From: JANMCE01 sp963791625
GTDB lineage: Bacteria; Actinomycetota; Acidimicrobiia; Acidimicrobiales; Ilumatobacteraceae
Length of the DNA stretch: 64,000 nucleotides
Direction of reading: 5' to 3'
Assembly: GCA_963791625.1 (NCBI GenBank)
Contig: CAWBTA010000015.1
Span: forward strand, 124,001 to 188,000
Shown piece by piece: positions 32,787 to 42,400 of this stretch. The notes under the pieces are model-generated. The model did no database searches. It saw only the letters and a list, made by a program, of their open reading frames with translations, and had not been told where the DNA came from. The number at the start of each line of letters is the position of its first letter. The stretch's first letter is position 1. The translations under genes and the position numbers were made by a program.

Positions 32787-33214
32787 TCAAGAACGAGCGG
32801 CAGTACAAGATCACGCGCAGCCGCGCCGACGAGGTGCGCAACACCATCGGCGAGCTGCAGCGCACGCCACTGCCCGATGGGCTGCAACCGGAGATGCGCG
32901 AGCTGCAATTCGACGCCCTCCGCGGCACGCTCGGCGACCTCGAGGCCGAGCTCGCCGAGTACGACGCGCTTCACGACGCGACCCTGATCGAAGCGACCGG
33001 CATCGAACAACTCCCGACCGCGCTCATCCGGGCGCGCATCGCCTGCGGGCTCACCCAACGGCAGCTCGCCGAACGGGTCGGGCTCCAGGAGCAAGCGATC
33101 CAGCGCTACGAGGCCACCGACTATGCCGGCGTCAGCTTTGCCCGCCTCGTCGAGATCGCCGAGGCCCTCGACCTCACGATCCACTACGACGTCCGCCTCA
33201 CCCAGGCGAGCTAA
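32783..33214 (+). CDS. XRE-family helix-turn-helix protein (possible antitoxin)
   Basis: A 143-residue protein. The N-terminal ~85 residues are a helical, charged region (EYKI-like start, long LRGTLGDLEAELAEYDAL helix). The C-terminus is a clean XRE HTH: LIRARIACGLTQRQLAERVGLQEQAIQRYEATDYAGVSFARLVEIAEAL. This order (helical arm then HTH) is common for antitoxins paired with small NTase-like toxins. Overlaps the upstream gene by 4 nt and likely binds the 32330-32349 operator. Confidence 0.8.
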   Translation: MIKNERQYKITRSRADEVRNTIGELQRTPLPDGLQPEMRELQFDALRGTLGDLEAELAEYDALHDATLIEATGIEQLPTALIRARIACGLTQRQLAERVGLQEQAIQRYEATDYAGVSFARLVEIAEALDLTIHYDVRLTQAS

Positions 33215-33270
33215 CCGGACCGAGCCATGCAGCATCCGCTACCGCACTATTCAAAGACTGGACGAGGGAG

Positions 33271-34191
33271 TTGAGCGAACCTTCCGTCATCTACGAGACC
33301 GTGCACGGAAGCAACGCGTACGGTCTCGCACGCGCGGGCTCCGATGTCGATGTCAAGGGTGTGATCATCGGCCCAGCAGCGTGGTACTTCGGATGGGCGG
33401 GCGGACCAGAACAGATCGATCTCTCTCCCGACCACGTGCGCTACGAGATCCGGAAGTTCTTCCGCCTCGCTGTGGACGCCAACCCCACGGTCCTCGAACT
33501 GATGTGGACCCGTCCCGAGGATCACCGTGTGGTCAGCCCGGCCGGAGAACTGCTGCTTGCTGCACGCGAGAGCTTCCTCTCGCGTCGGGTCGCGGAGCGC
33601 TTCGGACGCTACGCACTCGCGCAACTCAAGCGCATTCGAACGCATCGAACCTGGCTGCTCTCCCCGCCGTCCGGTGCTCCGACGCGAGGCCAGTTCGGTC
33701 TTCCCGATCGGACGTTGATTCCAGCCGACCAACTGGCTGCCGCCGAGGCCCTGCTCGACGCGGGCGAGCGCGACGCCGCTGACGTCTCACCGAACTTCAT
33801 CGAGGTGTTGAACCGCGAGAAGCGCTACAAGTCCGCACAGGCTCAATGGCGCCAGTACAACGACTGGCTGAAGAATCGCAACCCTGCGCGGTCGGACCTC
33901 GAGGTTCGATTCGGGTACGACACCAAGCACGGCATGCACCTCGTTCGCCTCCAGCGCATGGCCTTGGAGATCCTCGACAGCGGGAACGTCAACGTGTTCA
34001 GGCCAGACCACGAAGAACTGCTCGCGATCCGTGACGGCGCGTGGACCTTCGACGAACTGGAAGTGCGGACCTCCGAGATGTCGGCGAAGATCGACGCCGC
34101 CGCACGCGTCAGTCAGCTGCCAGAGAGGCCCGACGAAGCCGCCCTTGACGGCCTGTGTGTTTCTCTCGTGGCGGAGCACCTCGGATGCTGA
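33271..34191 (+). CDS. RlaP-like DNA polymerase beta-superfamily nucleotidyltransferase, copy 1
   Basis: A 306-residue COG3541/YcgL-type nucleotidyltransferase starting at TTG 33271 with GAGGGAG just upstream. The active-site region is TVHGSNAYGLARAGSDVDVKGV, the expected GS...D-x-D. Downstream features (VRYEIRKFFRLAVDANPTVLELMW, KHGMHLVRLQRMALEIL) are typical of the group named RlaP for its association with RNA-ligase repair operons. It overlaps copy 2 by 7 nt, and both converge on Pnkp/Hen1. Expected to add or remove a nucleotide or nucleotidyl group on damaged RNA; the reaction is not established. Confidence 0.78.
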   Translation: MSEPSVIYETVHGSNAYGLARAGSDVDVKGVIIGPAAWYFGWAGGPEQIDLSPDHVRYEIRKFFRLAVDANPTVLELMWTRPEDHRVVSPAGELLLAARESFLSRRVAERFGRYALAQLKRIRTHRTWLLSPPSGAPTRGQFGLPDRTLIPADQLAAAEALLDAGERDAADVSPNFIEVLNREKRYKSAQAQWRQYNDWLKNRNPARSDLEVRFGYDTKHGMHLVRLQRMALEILDSGNVNVFRPDHEELLAIRDGAWTFDELEVRTSEMSAKIDAAARVSQLPERPDEAALDGLCVSLVAEHLGC

Positions 34192-34955
34192 CGCCAGATC
34201 TCGACCTTGCCCGCGAGTTCGTTGCGACGAATCCGCCACACGGACGTCTTCTGCTCTGCGCTGTGTCGGGTGCGCACATGTACGGCTTCCCTTCGGCGGA
34301 CAGCGACCTCGACCTCAAGGGCATTCACCTCGTGCCGACCCGCGAGTTGCTCGGGCTCCGGCCTGACGTTGCTGTCCACGACCTGACCGCGATCCATCGC
34401 GGAGTGGAGTGCGACCTCACCACCAACGAAGCCGGCTCGGCGCTCGCGCTGCTTCTCAACGGCAATGGCAACATGCTCGAGCGGATCCTGTCACCCTTCC
34501 AGCTCACGCTGACCGACGAGGTACTCGAGCTGCAGGAGCTCGCTCGCCGATCCGTGTCCCGGTTGTTCGTTCGCCACTACGCCGGCTTCTTCCGCGGCTG
34601 CCAGCGCGAGCACGAACACGAGGCAACTGCGAAGACGATGCTCTACAGCTACCGGGTGGCGCTCACCGGAGTCCATCTGCTCCGCTCCGGAGTGCTCGAA
34701 CCGAACCTGACCGTGCTCGCACCGACGTTCGGCTATCACGACGTAGCCGACCTGGTCGCCCTCAAGCAGGCGGGGACAGAGCACGGGCCCCTTCCCGACG
34801 ACCTCGACCAGCATCACCGACGGCGCTGGCCCGAGCTCGAGCAGGCTCTCATCCACGCTGAGGCTGAATCGACCCTGCCAGCTGCGGCGCCCAACGCCTC
34901 CGACATCGAGGCATGGCTCATCTCGAGACGGCTCGCCGAGCTGAAGTCAGCCTGA
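34185..34955 (+). CDS. RlaP-like nucleotidyltransferase, copy 2 (GS motif altered)
   Basis: A 256-residue paralogue beginning at ATG 34185, overlapping copy 1. CAVSGAHMYGFPSADSDLDLKGIH aligns with the active site of copy 1, but the Ser of the GS motif is Ala, while both Asp residues of D-x-D remain. Later HDLTAIHRGVECDLTTNEAGSALALLLNGNGNMLERIL and RHYAGFFRGCQREH match the same superfamily. The loss of Ser could weaken nucleotide binding, so copy 2 may act as a partner subunit. It ends 14 bp before the end of pnkp on the other strand. Confidence 0.75.
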   Translation: MLTPDLDLAREFVATNPPHGRLLLCAVSGAHMYGFPSADSDLDLKGIHLVPTRELLGLRPDVAVHDLTAIHRGVECDLTTNEAGSALALLLNGNGNMLERILSPFQLTLTDEVLELQELARRSVSRLFVRHYAGFFRGCQREHEHEATAKTMLYSYRVALTGVHLLRSGVLEPNLTVLAPTFGYHDVADLVALKQAGTEHGPLPDDLDQHHRRRWPELEQALIHAEAESTLPAAAPNASDIEAWLISRRLAELKSA

Positions 34956-34969
34956 CCGCAGGCGTGGAG

Positions 34970-37492
34970 TTACAGACGCGGATCGACGGGTTCGGATTCG
35001 AGGGCGAGTACGCCGAACACGCATTCGTGGACACGATGGAGCGGTTCGCCACCAACGAAGCGCTCGAGCGCTTCGACCCCGAGGCAGAACTCGCGCACCG
35101 CGAGGCTGCGCTTGTGCCCCAGGCCGCGCTCGCGAAGGCGCGAGAGCTGCTCGGGCGACGTGTACTCGGCGCCGTAGATGATGCGGAGGTACTCGGGACC
35201 ACGGCACTTGATGCCTGGCTGGACGACGCCGCGTTTCCACTGGGCGACCACGTCGACCGGCTTTATAACCATGCCCTCTCCACCAGCCCCGGTGAGCTCC
35301 TCCCACCAGGCGATCGCTGCGGCGACTGACTCTTCGTCATCGAGATCGACCATGGTGTTGCGCGTCGCCCGAAACGTCTCCGGCGCAGCAGCAGCGAGCC
35401 GGTCGGCCAACGCGATGTGCCACGGGTGAGGGTCCAGCGCTCGTACCCGACCCTCGGTGGCGAGCACTTGGAACGGAGCGAGGCGCAAGCCCTCGAGCCC
35501 GACCGTCGGCCAGCAGTAGCGACGGTATGCCTCCACGAATCGCACAGCCATCGAGAGCCGCTCTGCTGCACGGTCCGCCAACGGTGCAGCGTCTGCGACC
35601 CTTCCTGCAACCGCGACGAGCACGTCGCGTTCAGCCGCCAGCGTGGTGGTGGCGGCAGCGCCGACCGAGGCGTATTGGGTGCGGAGCAGCTCCTCCGCCT
35701 TGGCCGACCAGGGCAGCAACTCGCAGTCGAGCACCAACCAGTCGGACTCGAGTTCCGCCCAGAGGTCGAGCGATTCGACCGTCGACCTGACGTTGTTCAA
35801 CATCGCCGATTCGAGGGCAAGGTCGTTGAAGAATGCGCGACCAGTGCGGGTGAAGATCGTTCCGAGACCGGCCACACCGAACCGGCGGAGCGCCGCATCC
35901 TCGTCCCGGCACACGACAACGACCGCCCGTGACCCCATGTGCTTTTCCTCACACACGAGCCGCGTCACGCCGTCGCGTCGGTACGCCTCGAATGCCTCGT
36001 GCGGGTGCTCCAACAGACCGCCACGGGTCGAGGTCGCCGGTGGCGACATCGTCGGCGGGAGGTACACGAGCCAGTGCGGATCGATCGCGAACCGGCTCAT
36101 CACCTCGATCGCTGCGGCGGCGTTCTCCTCGCGGATCGTCACCGTACCTGTGAGGCGCGCTTCGATGATCCGCTTCCCGATCACATCATCGAGGTCGAGA
36201 ACGTCCGAGGGCCGCTCCACGACGGCGGTCTGGAGCGGGCGGACGGGTTCGTAGTAGATGGCCTTCGCAGGGACCGACACCAGCTCGCGCTCGGGCCACC
36301 GAAGCGCCGACAACGAGCCACCGAAGACACATCCGGTGTCGATGCAGATCGTGCCGTTGATCCAGACTGCCTCGGGGACCGGCGTGTGGCCGTAAACGAC
36401 AGCGGCACGACCGCGGTAGTCGTTGGCCCACGGATACCGGACCGGCAGACCGAACTCGTCAGTCTCACCAGTGGTGTCGCCGTACAACGCGAAAGATCGC
36501 ACCGCGCCCGACGACCGACCGTGCATCACCTCGGGGAGTCCCGCGTGAGCAACGACCAGTGCCCCGCCATCGAGCACTGCGTGGCTGACGAGACCGTCGA
36601 TGAACGCGGCGACCTCGCGTCGAAACTCCTCGGGCTCGGTGGAGAGCTGCGCCATCGTCTCCGCCAGTCCATGGCTGAGCGTGACGTTCTTGCCGTCGAG
36701 CGCACGCTTGAGCTTGTTCTCGTGGTTCCCCGGAATGCACATGGCCGCGCCCGAGCGGACCATGTTCATGACGAGCCGAAGGACCGCGGGCGAGGCTGGG
36801 CCGCGGTCGACGAGGTCGCCGAGGAAGACGGCCTGCCGTCCGTGCGGGTGGCTGGCATCGAGGCCGGCGCCGTCGACCGTCCACCCGAGCTGGCGGAGGA
36901 GATCGACCAGCTCGGCGTGGCAACCGTGGATGTCGCCGATGATGTCGAACGGACCGGTCTGGTCTCTCCTGTCCGTCCAGAGGCGCTCGCGGACCACCTC
37001 GGCGCGATCGATGTCGTCGACGCCGTTCAACACGTACACCTTTCGAAAGCCTTCGCGGTGCAGGTTGTTGATGGAGCGACGAAGCGCGGCGCGCTGGTTC
37101 CGGATCACGTGATCGCCGAAGGCTCGGTCCGGTCGCGATGCGTTCCGCTCGCGGCAGATCTCGGGAGGCACGTCGAGCACGATTGCGTAGGCGAACACGT
37201 GGTGGTCCTTGGCCAGCTGCACGATCGGCCGACGATCCTCTGGCCGAACACTGGTCGCATCGATGACCGCCATTCGCCCGGACTCGAGGCGCTTCGCGGC
37301 GATCGTGTGCAGAACGGCGAACGCTGCCTCGGTCGCGCTCTGGTCGTTCTCGTCGTCGCTCACCAGCTTGCGACAGAAGTCGGACGAGATGACCTCGGTG
37401 GGCAAGAAGTGCCGACGGGCGAACGTCGACTTGCCCGAGCCGGACACGCCGACAAGCGCGACGACGCTCAGCTCTGGGATGGTGAGCTTCAT
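34970..37492 (-). CDS. pnkp: Polynucleotide kinase-phosphatase-ligase (bacterial Pnkp)
   Basis: An 840-residue three-domain RNA end-healing and sealing enzyme, close to the ~870 residues of the clostridial prototype. The kinase domain opens VALVGVSGSGKSTFARRHF (P-loop, ~residues 12-22). The metallophosphatase has FDIIGDIHGC, VFLGDLVDRGP, CIPGNHENK and VVAHAGLPE (~residues 180-330). The adenylyltransferase domain carries VCEEKHMGSRAVVV (K-x-x-G, ~residue 525) and late GEGMVIKPVD and PGIKCRGPEYLRIIYG. It repairs tRNAs or other RNAs cut by ribotoxins, working with Hen1, whose gene overlaps it by 4 nt. Confidence 0.93.
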   Translation of the reverse strand: MKLTIPELSVVALVGVSGSGKSTFARRHFLPTEVISSDFCRKLVSDDENDQSATEAAFAVLHTIAAKRLESGRMAVIDATSVRPEDRRPIVQLAKDHHVFAYAIVLDVPPEICRERNASRPDRAFGDHVIRNQRAALRRSINNLHREGFRKVYVLNGVDDIDRAEVVRERLWTDRRDQTGPFDIIGDIHGCHAELVDLLRQLGWTVDGAGLDASHPHGRQAVFLGDLVDRGPASPAVLRLVMNMVRSGAAMCIPGNHENKLKRALDGKNVTLSHGLAETMAQLSTEPEEFRREVAAFIDGLVSHAVLDGGALVVAHAGLPEVMHGRSSGAVRSFALYGDTTGETDEFGLPVRYPWANDYRGRAAVVYGHTPVPEAVWINGTICIDTGCVFGGSLSALRWPERELVSVPAKAIYYEPVRPLQTAVVERPSDVLDLDDVIGKRIIEARLTGTVTIREENAAAAIEVMSRFAIDPHWLVYLPPTMSPPATSTRGGLLEHPHEAFEAYRRDGVTRLVCEEKHMGSRAVVVVCRDEDAALRRFGVAGLGTIFTRTGRAFFNDLALESAMLNNVRSTVESLDLWAELESDWLVLDCELLPWSAKAEELLRTQYASVGAAATTTLAAERDVLVAVAGRVADAAPLADRAAERLSMAVRFVEAYRRYCWPTVGLEGLRLAPFQVLATEGRVRALDPHPWHIALADRLAAAAPETFRATRNTMVDLDDEESVAAAIAWWEELTGAGGEGMVIKPVDVVAQWKRGVVQPGIKCRGPEYLRIIYGAEYTSPEQLSRLRERGLGHKRSLAVREFCLGVEALERFVGGEPLHRVHECVFGVLALESEPVDPRL

Positions 37493-38898
37493 CGCGTGAA
37501 CACCGCCATCTGTGTGGGGCTGCCGAGGACGTCGTCGGTCGGTCCGATGCCCGAAATCGTGACCGAGTATTCGTGGCGGTCAGCGACGGCCGCGCACCAT
37601 GCTTCGAACTCGGCCCGCGTCCACTCGAAGCGGTGGTCCCTGTGGCGCAACCGATCGGCGGGCATGTTGTCGAACAACGAGTTGTACTCGACGTTCGGCG
37701 TGGTGACGATGGCCGTTCGCGGGTGGGCATCGCCGAACAGCGCGTCCTCGAACGCCGCCAGCCTCGGAGGGTCGATGTGCTCGATCACTTCGACGATGGC
37801 GAGCGCGTCGAAATCGCGCAGCCGACGGTCGCGATACGTGAGCGCTCCTTGCCAGAGGTCCACACGAGCGCGCTGGCGAGGTGGCATCTCATCGAGTCGC
37901 AGCCTGCGTCCAGCGACTTCGAGCGAACGCCACGAGACATCGACGCCGACGACCCGGTCGACCCACGCCTCCTTCAGCAGGGCACGAACGAGCATTCCCT
38001 GGCCACATCCGAGGTCGGCGATCCGCTGTGCGCCAGCATCACGGAGAGCCGAAACGACTGCTTCCATGCGCTGGTCGTTCAGCCGAACGGGCTTCTCGAT
38101 CGCGGCTTCCTCCTCGTCATGCGCCTGCTGCGTCTCGTCGGGATCTTCAGTCGAGCCGTCGGCCTCGATCAGGCGCGCCAACGCGTCGCGGGTGAGCCGA
38201 CGATCGTGGCGGAGGTATCGGCGGGTGATCAGCTCGCGCTCCGGGTGCGCGCCAAGCCAGTCGCCGCCACGTCGCAGCAGCTTGTCCACCTCCTCATCGC
38301 CGACCCAGTAATGCTTGTCGTCATCGAGCACAGGGAGCAGCACGAACAAGTGCTCGAGGAGCTCCCGCAGTCGCACGGACGCGGAGAGCGTGACGTCGAG
38401 GTAGCTGCTGCTACCCCACTCTGGGAACGTCTCGTCGAGCGGGATCTCCGATGCCAACACGTGGTAGCCGAGGGGTTCGAACATCCCCCGCAGCACGCTT
38501 TCGCCCCCACGACACGGGAGCACAGGGAGCCGAACCGTCAGCGGAATCGCCTGGTCGGCGAGCTCCGGCCGATCCTTGCTGCGCCCGGTCATCGCCGTGC
38601 CGAACAGCCTGTTGAGCGCCACCGACATGAATGACGACACTGCGTACGGCCGGTCATTGACGTACTGGGACAACGAGAACCCATTGCCGTGTGGCCCGCC
38701 TCGTCGCCCGCGAACCAACTGCACCGGGTCGATGTCGACGATGAGCGCGGCCGTGCACCGCTCGGCAGTTGCCTCCGGGTAGCAGACACGAGCCAACCCG
38801 AACGACAGCTCCTTCTCATGCACGCGGTCTGGGTTCTTGTGGAGGAGGAAACCGAGATCAGTAGCAGGAGAGGCCGACGACGTGATCGTCAGCAGCAT
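37489..38898 (-). CDS. hen1: 3'-terminal RNA ribose 2'-O-methyltransferase Hen1
   Basis: A 469-residue protein with the bacterial Hen1 layout: an N-terminal domain that helps Pnkp ligation (LLTITSSASPATDLGFLLHKNP, YVNDRPYAVSSFMSVALNRLFG) and a C-terminal methyltransferase with SAM motif RIADLGCGQGMLVRAL. The metal-binding set is EVIEH (ExxEH) and the later DHRFEW histidine, with TTPNVEYNSLF between. It methylates the 2'-OH at the break before sealing, making the repaired site resistant to the same toxin. A GCGGAG ribosome-binding site lies upstream of ATG 38898. Confidence 0.93.
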   Translation of the reverse strand: MLLTITSSASPATDLGFLLHKNPDRVHEKELSFGLARVCYPEATAERCTAALIVDIDPVQLVRGRRGGPHGNGFSLSQYVNDRPYAVSSFMSVALNRLFGTAMTGRSKDRPELADQAIPLTVRLPVLPCRGGESVLRGMFEPLGYHVLASEIPLDETFPEWGSSSYLDVTLSASVRLRELLEHLFVLLPVLDDDKHYWVGDEEVDKLLRRGGDWLGAHPERELITRRYLRHDRRLTRDALARLIEADGSTEDPDETQQAHDEEEAAIEKPVRLNDQRMEAVVSALRDAGAQRIADLGCGQGMLVRALLKEAWVDRVVGVDVSWRSLEVAGRRLRLDEMPPRQRARVDLWQGALTYRDRRLRDFDALAIVEVIEHIDPPRLAAFEDALFGDAHPRTAIVTTPNVEYNSLFDNMPADRLRHRDHRFEWTRAEFEAWCAAVADRHEYSVTISGIGPTDDVLGSPTQMAVFTR

Positions 38899-39152
38899 TG
38901 ATGCTCCGCTCTGAGGTTCGCAGGCTCCGCCACATCACCAGCGTAGGCGACGCACCCAATCGAGGCGGTCGGGTTTCCGCTGTTCGGCCTCACCGCCCTA
39001 CTCCAACGGCGTTGGTTGAGGAACTTTGAACACGTTTCTTGCTGCGCTTAGGCGATTTCTCCCTCTGTAAGTCCGTGTCGGCGCGTTGCGTCCCAGCGGA
39101 TCGCCGACCCACCCGCTCCAGGAGCGAGGCCGGCGAGAGCGAGGAGAACCGC
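38899..39152. other. Intergenic region before the xis-relaxase operon; possible oriT
   Basis: 254 bp between divergent hen1 and the mobilisation genes. It contains a short palindrome CGCTCC-A-GGAGCG (39114-39126). Origins of transfer usually lie beside the relaxase operon, so this is the most likely place, but no nic-site consensus is recognised. Confidence 0.3.
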
Positions 39153-39362
39153 ATGAGTGCCATCACCGACAATGGACCGTTCCTCTGCGTCGAGGAGGTC
39201 GTCCACCTCTTCAAGATCAGCCGCACGAAGGCCTACAAGGAAGCCCAGCTCTACATCGAGACCGCCGGCAAGGCCGGCATCCCGGCCGTTCGCATCGGCC
39301 GCTCGATCCGCTTCCTGTCCGAGCCGATCGAGCGCATGGCGGCGGGTCGAGTCTCCGCATGA
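39153..39362 (+). CDS. Small helix-turn-helix protein, excisionase-like
   Basis: A 69-residue protein with a good GAGGAG ribosome-binding site: FLCVEEVVHLFKISRTKAYKEAQLYIETAGKAGIPAVRIGRSIRFLSEPIERM. This is the MerR/Xis-type winged helix-turn-helix (V-x-E-V-x-x-L-F-K-I-S-R-T-x-x-Y, then V-R-I-G-R-S-I-R-F) used by recombination directionality factors. The longer frame from 39039 is rejected since the ribosome-binding site and HTH fit ATG 39153. Likely controls excision of the element and may also regulate the relaxase operon. Overlaps the next small frame by ATGA. Confidence 0.78.
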   Translation: MSAITDNGPFLCVEEVVHLFKISRTKAYKEAQLYIETAGKAGIPAVRIGRSIRFLSEPIERMAAGRVSA

Positions 39363-39496
39363 ACGCCAACCGCACCACGGTCGGCGGACCCCGGCCGAAC
39401 GTCGCACACGCAAGCACTGATGAAGGTCACGAACTTGCACCACAGGCGCGCGTGGCCCTCGCGGCTCCGCTCGTTACGGCGGCTCGGCCATGCTGA
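39359..39496 (+). CDS. Possible 45-residue linker ORF between xis and the relaxase gene
   Basis: ATG 39359 overlaps the xis stop (ATGA), and its own stop overlaps the relaxase start at 39490. This chain of overlaps suggests translational coupling, either as a real micro-peptide or as a translated spacer keeping ribosomes on the message. The predicted peptide (MNANRTTVGGPRPNVAHAS...) is low in structure and not recognised. Weakly supported. Confidence 0.3.
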   Translation: MNANRTTVGGPRPNVAHASTDEGHELAPQARVALAAPLVTAARPC

Positions 39497-42400
39497 GCAT
39501 CGGGAAGCTGGCCAAGGGCCAGGAAGGCTACTACCTCGACGCCGTCGCTCGCGGCGTGGAGGACTACTACCTCGAGGGCGAGGCTCCCGGCCGGTGGCTC
39601 GGTGCCGGGACCGCGCTGCTCGGGCTGGCGGGCGAGGTCGACGCCGACGCGCTCGCGGCCGTGCTCGATGGCCGTGACCCAACAACCGACGCACGGCTCC
39701 GATCGTCGAAGGGTGGGCGAATCCCCGGATTCGACCTCACCTTCCGCGCGCCGAAGTCCGTGTCCGTCGTCTTCGGACTCGCCGAGGCCGACATCGCTGC
39801 GGTGGTGGCCGAGGCGCACGACCTCGCCGTCGATGCCGCACTCGGCTACTTGGAGCGGCACGCAACGTGGACCCGGCGAGGTCATGGTGGCGTCGAACAG
39901 ATCCGAGGAGACGGGCTCGTCGCAGCCGCCTTCCGCCACCGCACGAGTCGCGCCGGCGATCCACACCTCCACACGCATGTGCTCGTCGCCAACGCCGTTC
40001 GAGGCGCCGACGGCCGGTGGTCGACGGTCGACGCCCGCCACTTCTACTGGCACTCGAAGACGGCCGGCTACCTGTACGAAGCCCACCTGCGATCGGAACT
40101 GACCGCCCGGCTCGGCGTCCGCTGGACGAAGGCCATCAAGGGCATCGCCGACATCGAGGGTGTGCCCCTCGACGTCCTCGGCACCTTCTCGACCCGCCGC
40201 GCCGAGATCGAGGAGCGCCTCGCGATCGGCGGCTGGTCGTCACCCCGCGCCGCCGAGATCGCAGCTCTGACGACCCGCAAGGCCAAGCAGCACGACGTCG
40301 ACCCGGCGACGCTGCGGAGCCGGTGGCGGGACCAGGCCCGAGCGATGAACTTCGGGCCTCGGCAACTGGCCGCCGTGATGGACCAGCAACCGGCCGAGCA
40401 TCGAGGCCTCGCCGAGGTCCGCGCAATCGAGGCAGCGCTGCTGTCCCCTGCCGGCCTGACGAAGCAATCGTCGTCGTTCGACCGGCGAGACGTTCTTCTC
40501 GGCGTCGCCGAAGCACTCCGCAACGGAGCATCGGTCGCGTACCTCGAAGCGATCGCCGACCGGCTGCTCTGCCACCCCGAGGTCGTGGCGCTCGCCGGCC
40601 AGACCAACGACGTGATCCGGACCGACAGCGGCCGAGTGATCTCGCGGGCCTCGACAGGCGCACGGTGGACCACACGCGAGCTGCTCGCCCTCGAACAGCG
40701 GACGGTCGACCGAGCCCTCGCCCGCCGTGGAACCGGTGTCGGCCTGGTCGACGCACAGGCTTTGGCGGAGGCCGTGCTGGCTCTGCCTGACGATCAACGT
40801 GCGGTCGTCGAGCACCTGGGCTCCTCAGGGCACGGAGTCGACGTGCTCACCGCGCCGGCGGGCAGCGGCAAGACCTACACGCTCAAGACGGCACGGCAGG
40901 TCTGGGAGGCATCCGGCTATCAGGTCATCGGCGCCGCGCTCGCCGCCCGCGCCGCCGCCGAGCTCCAGTCGGCCGCCGGCATCCCGTCCTCGACGTTGAC
41001 GCGATTGCTGGGACGGCTCGACCGGACGTCGATGGAACCCAACACCGTGCTCGTGATCGACGAAGCCGGGATGGTCGGCACACGCGTGCTCGCTCGCGCA
41101 CTCGACCACGCCGAGCGGGCCGGAGCGAAGGTCGTTCTCGTCGGCGATCCGAAGCAGCTCCCTGAGATCGATGCCGGCGGTCTGCTCGCCGCCCTCGCCG
41201 AGCGGATGCCCGGTGCCGAGCTGACCACCAACCGCCGCCAGCGCGAACGGTGGGAGCAGCAAGCCTTGCGGCAGCTTCGCGACGGCGACGTCGATCGCGC
41301 GTTGGCCGCCTACCACGGCCACGACCGCATCACCGTCGCCGACTCCTACGACCAGGCGCTCGAGACCATCGTCGGTCGGTGGGCCGCCGCCCGCGCCGAG
41401 GGCGAAGACGCCGTGATGCTCGCGTCGCGCAACCAGGACGTCGCCAGCCTGAACCGATGCGCTCGTACCGTCGTCGCGGCGGCCGGTCGACTCGACGGCC
41501 CGGAGCTGTCCGTTCGAGGGCTTGCCTACCAGCGCGGCGACGAGGTGATGACCCTCCGCAACGACGCTCGCCTCGGCGTCCGCAACGGCACGCGTGGTGT
41601 CATCGACCACGTCGACCTCGACCAGCGGACGATGACGGTCGCGTTCTCCACCGGAGAGCGGGCGACCCTCCCGCCCGACTACCTCGATGCCGGCTACCTC
41701 GCTCATGCGTACGCATCGACGGTGCACAAGGCCCAGGGGATGACGTGCGACCGGGCGTTCCTGCTTGCCACCGACGACCTGTACCAAGAACTGGGCTACG
41801 TTGCGCTCAGCCGGGGTCGGCTCGGCAACCACATCGTCACCGTCGGCGAACTCGAGCACGACCTCGAAAGCCCACCACACGCGACGACGGTCGAGCGCGA
41901 CAGCCTCGACGTCCTGCGGTCGGGGCTGTCGACCAGCCGGGCGCAGCAACTCGCGATCGACCTCGACCGGGCCGCCCACTTCTCGTCGATGCCGAGCGCC
42001 GACCTGATCCGCGAGCGGAAGCGACTGACCACCATCGTGGATCGCGCGCCCACCGACCGCACTGCGGACGTGCCGGAACTGATTGCCGCACGCGACTCCG
42101 CCGAGCAGCAGCTCAGGAAGCTCCAACAGGAGCGCAGTCGCGTCCACATGCCGGGACGATCGCGTGGACAGTCGCGTGCCGAACGCGATCGCATCATCGA
42201 TCGCGTTGCCGCAGATGTTGCTCACCACGCGACCGCGGTCACCGAAGCGGAGGGCTCGACCACCGAGCGCAGCCGATACCTCGTCGAGCATGCAACTGAC
42301 GTCGCCGACCTCCGTCACATCGACGACGTCATCGCCAGGCGCGTCGATGAGACGGTCCTCGAAGCCGAGGACGACAGCGACCACTACCTCCGTCGAGCCG

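Noticed and set aside
36465..37730. A 421-codon minus-strand frame rich in Arg/Ser/Pro
   Set aside because: Wrong frame across pnkp; composition is typical of an out-of-frame high-GC translation.
35939..38311. A 790-codon plus-strand frame
   Set aside because: It is fully antisense to pnkp and hen1, whose motifs are complete; long antisense frames are expected in high-GC DNA.
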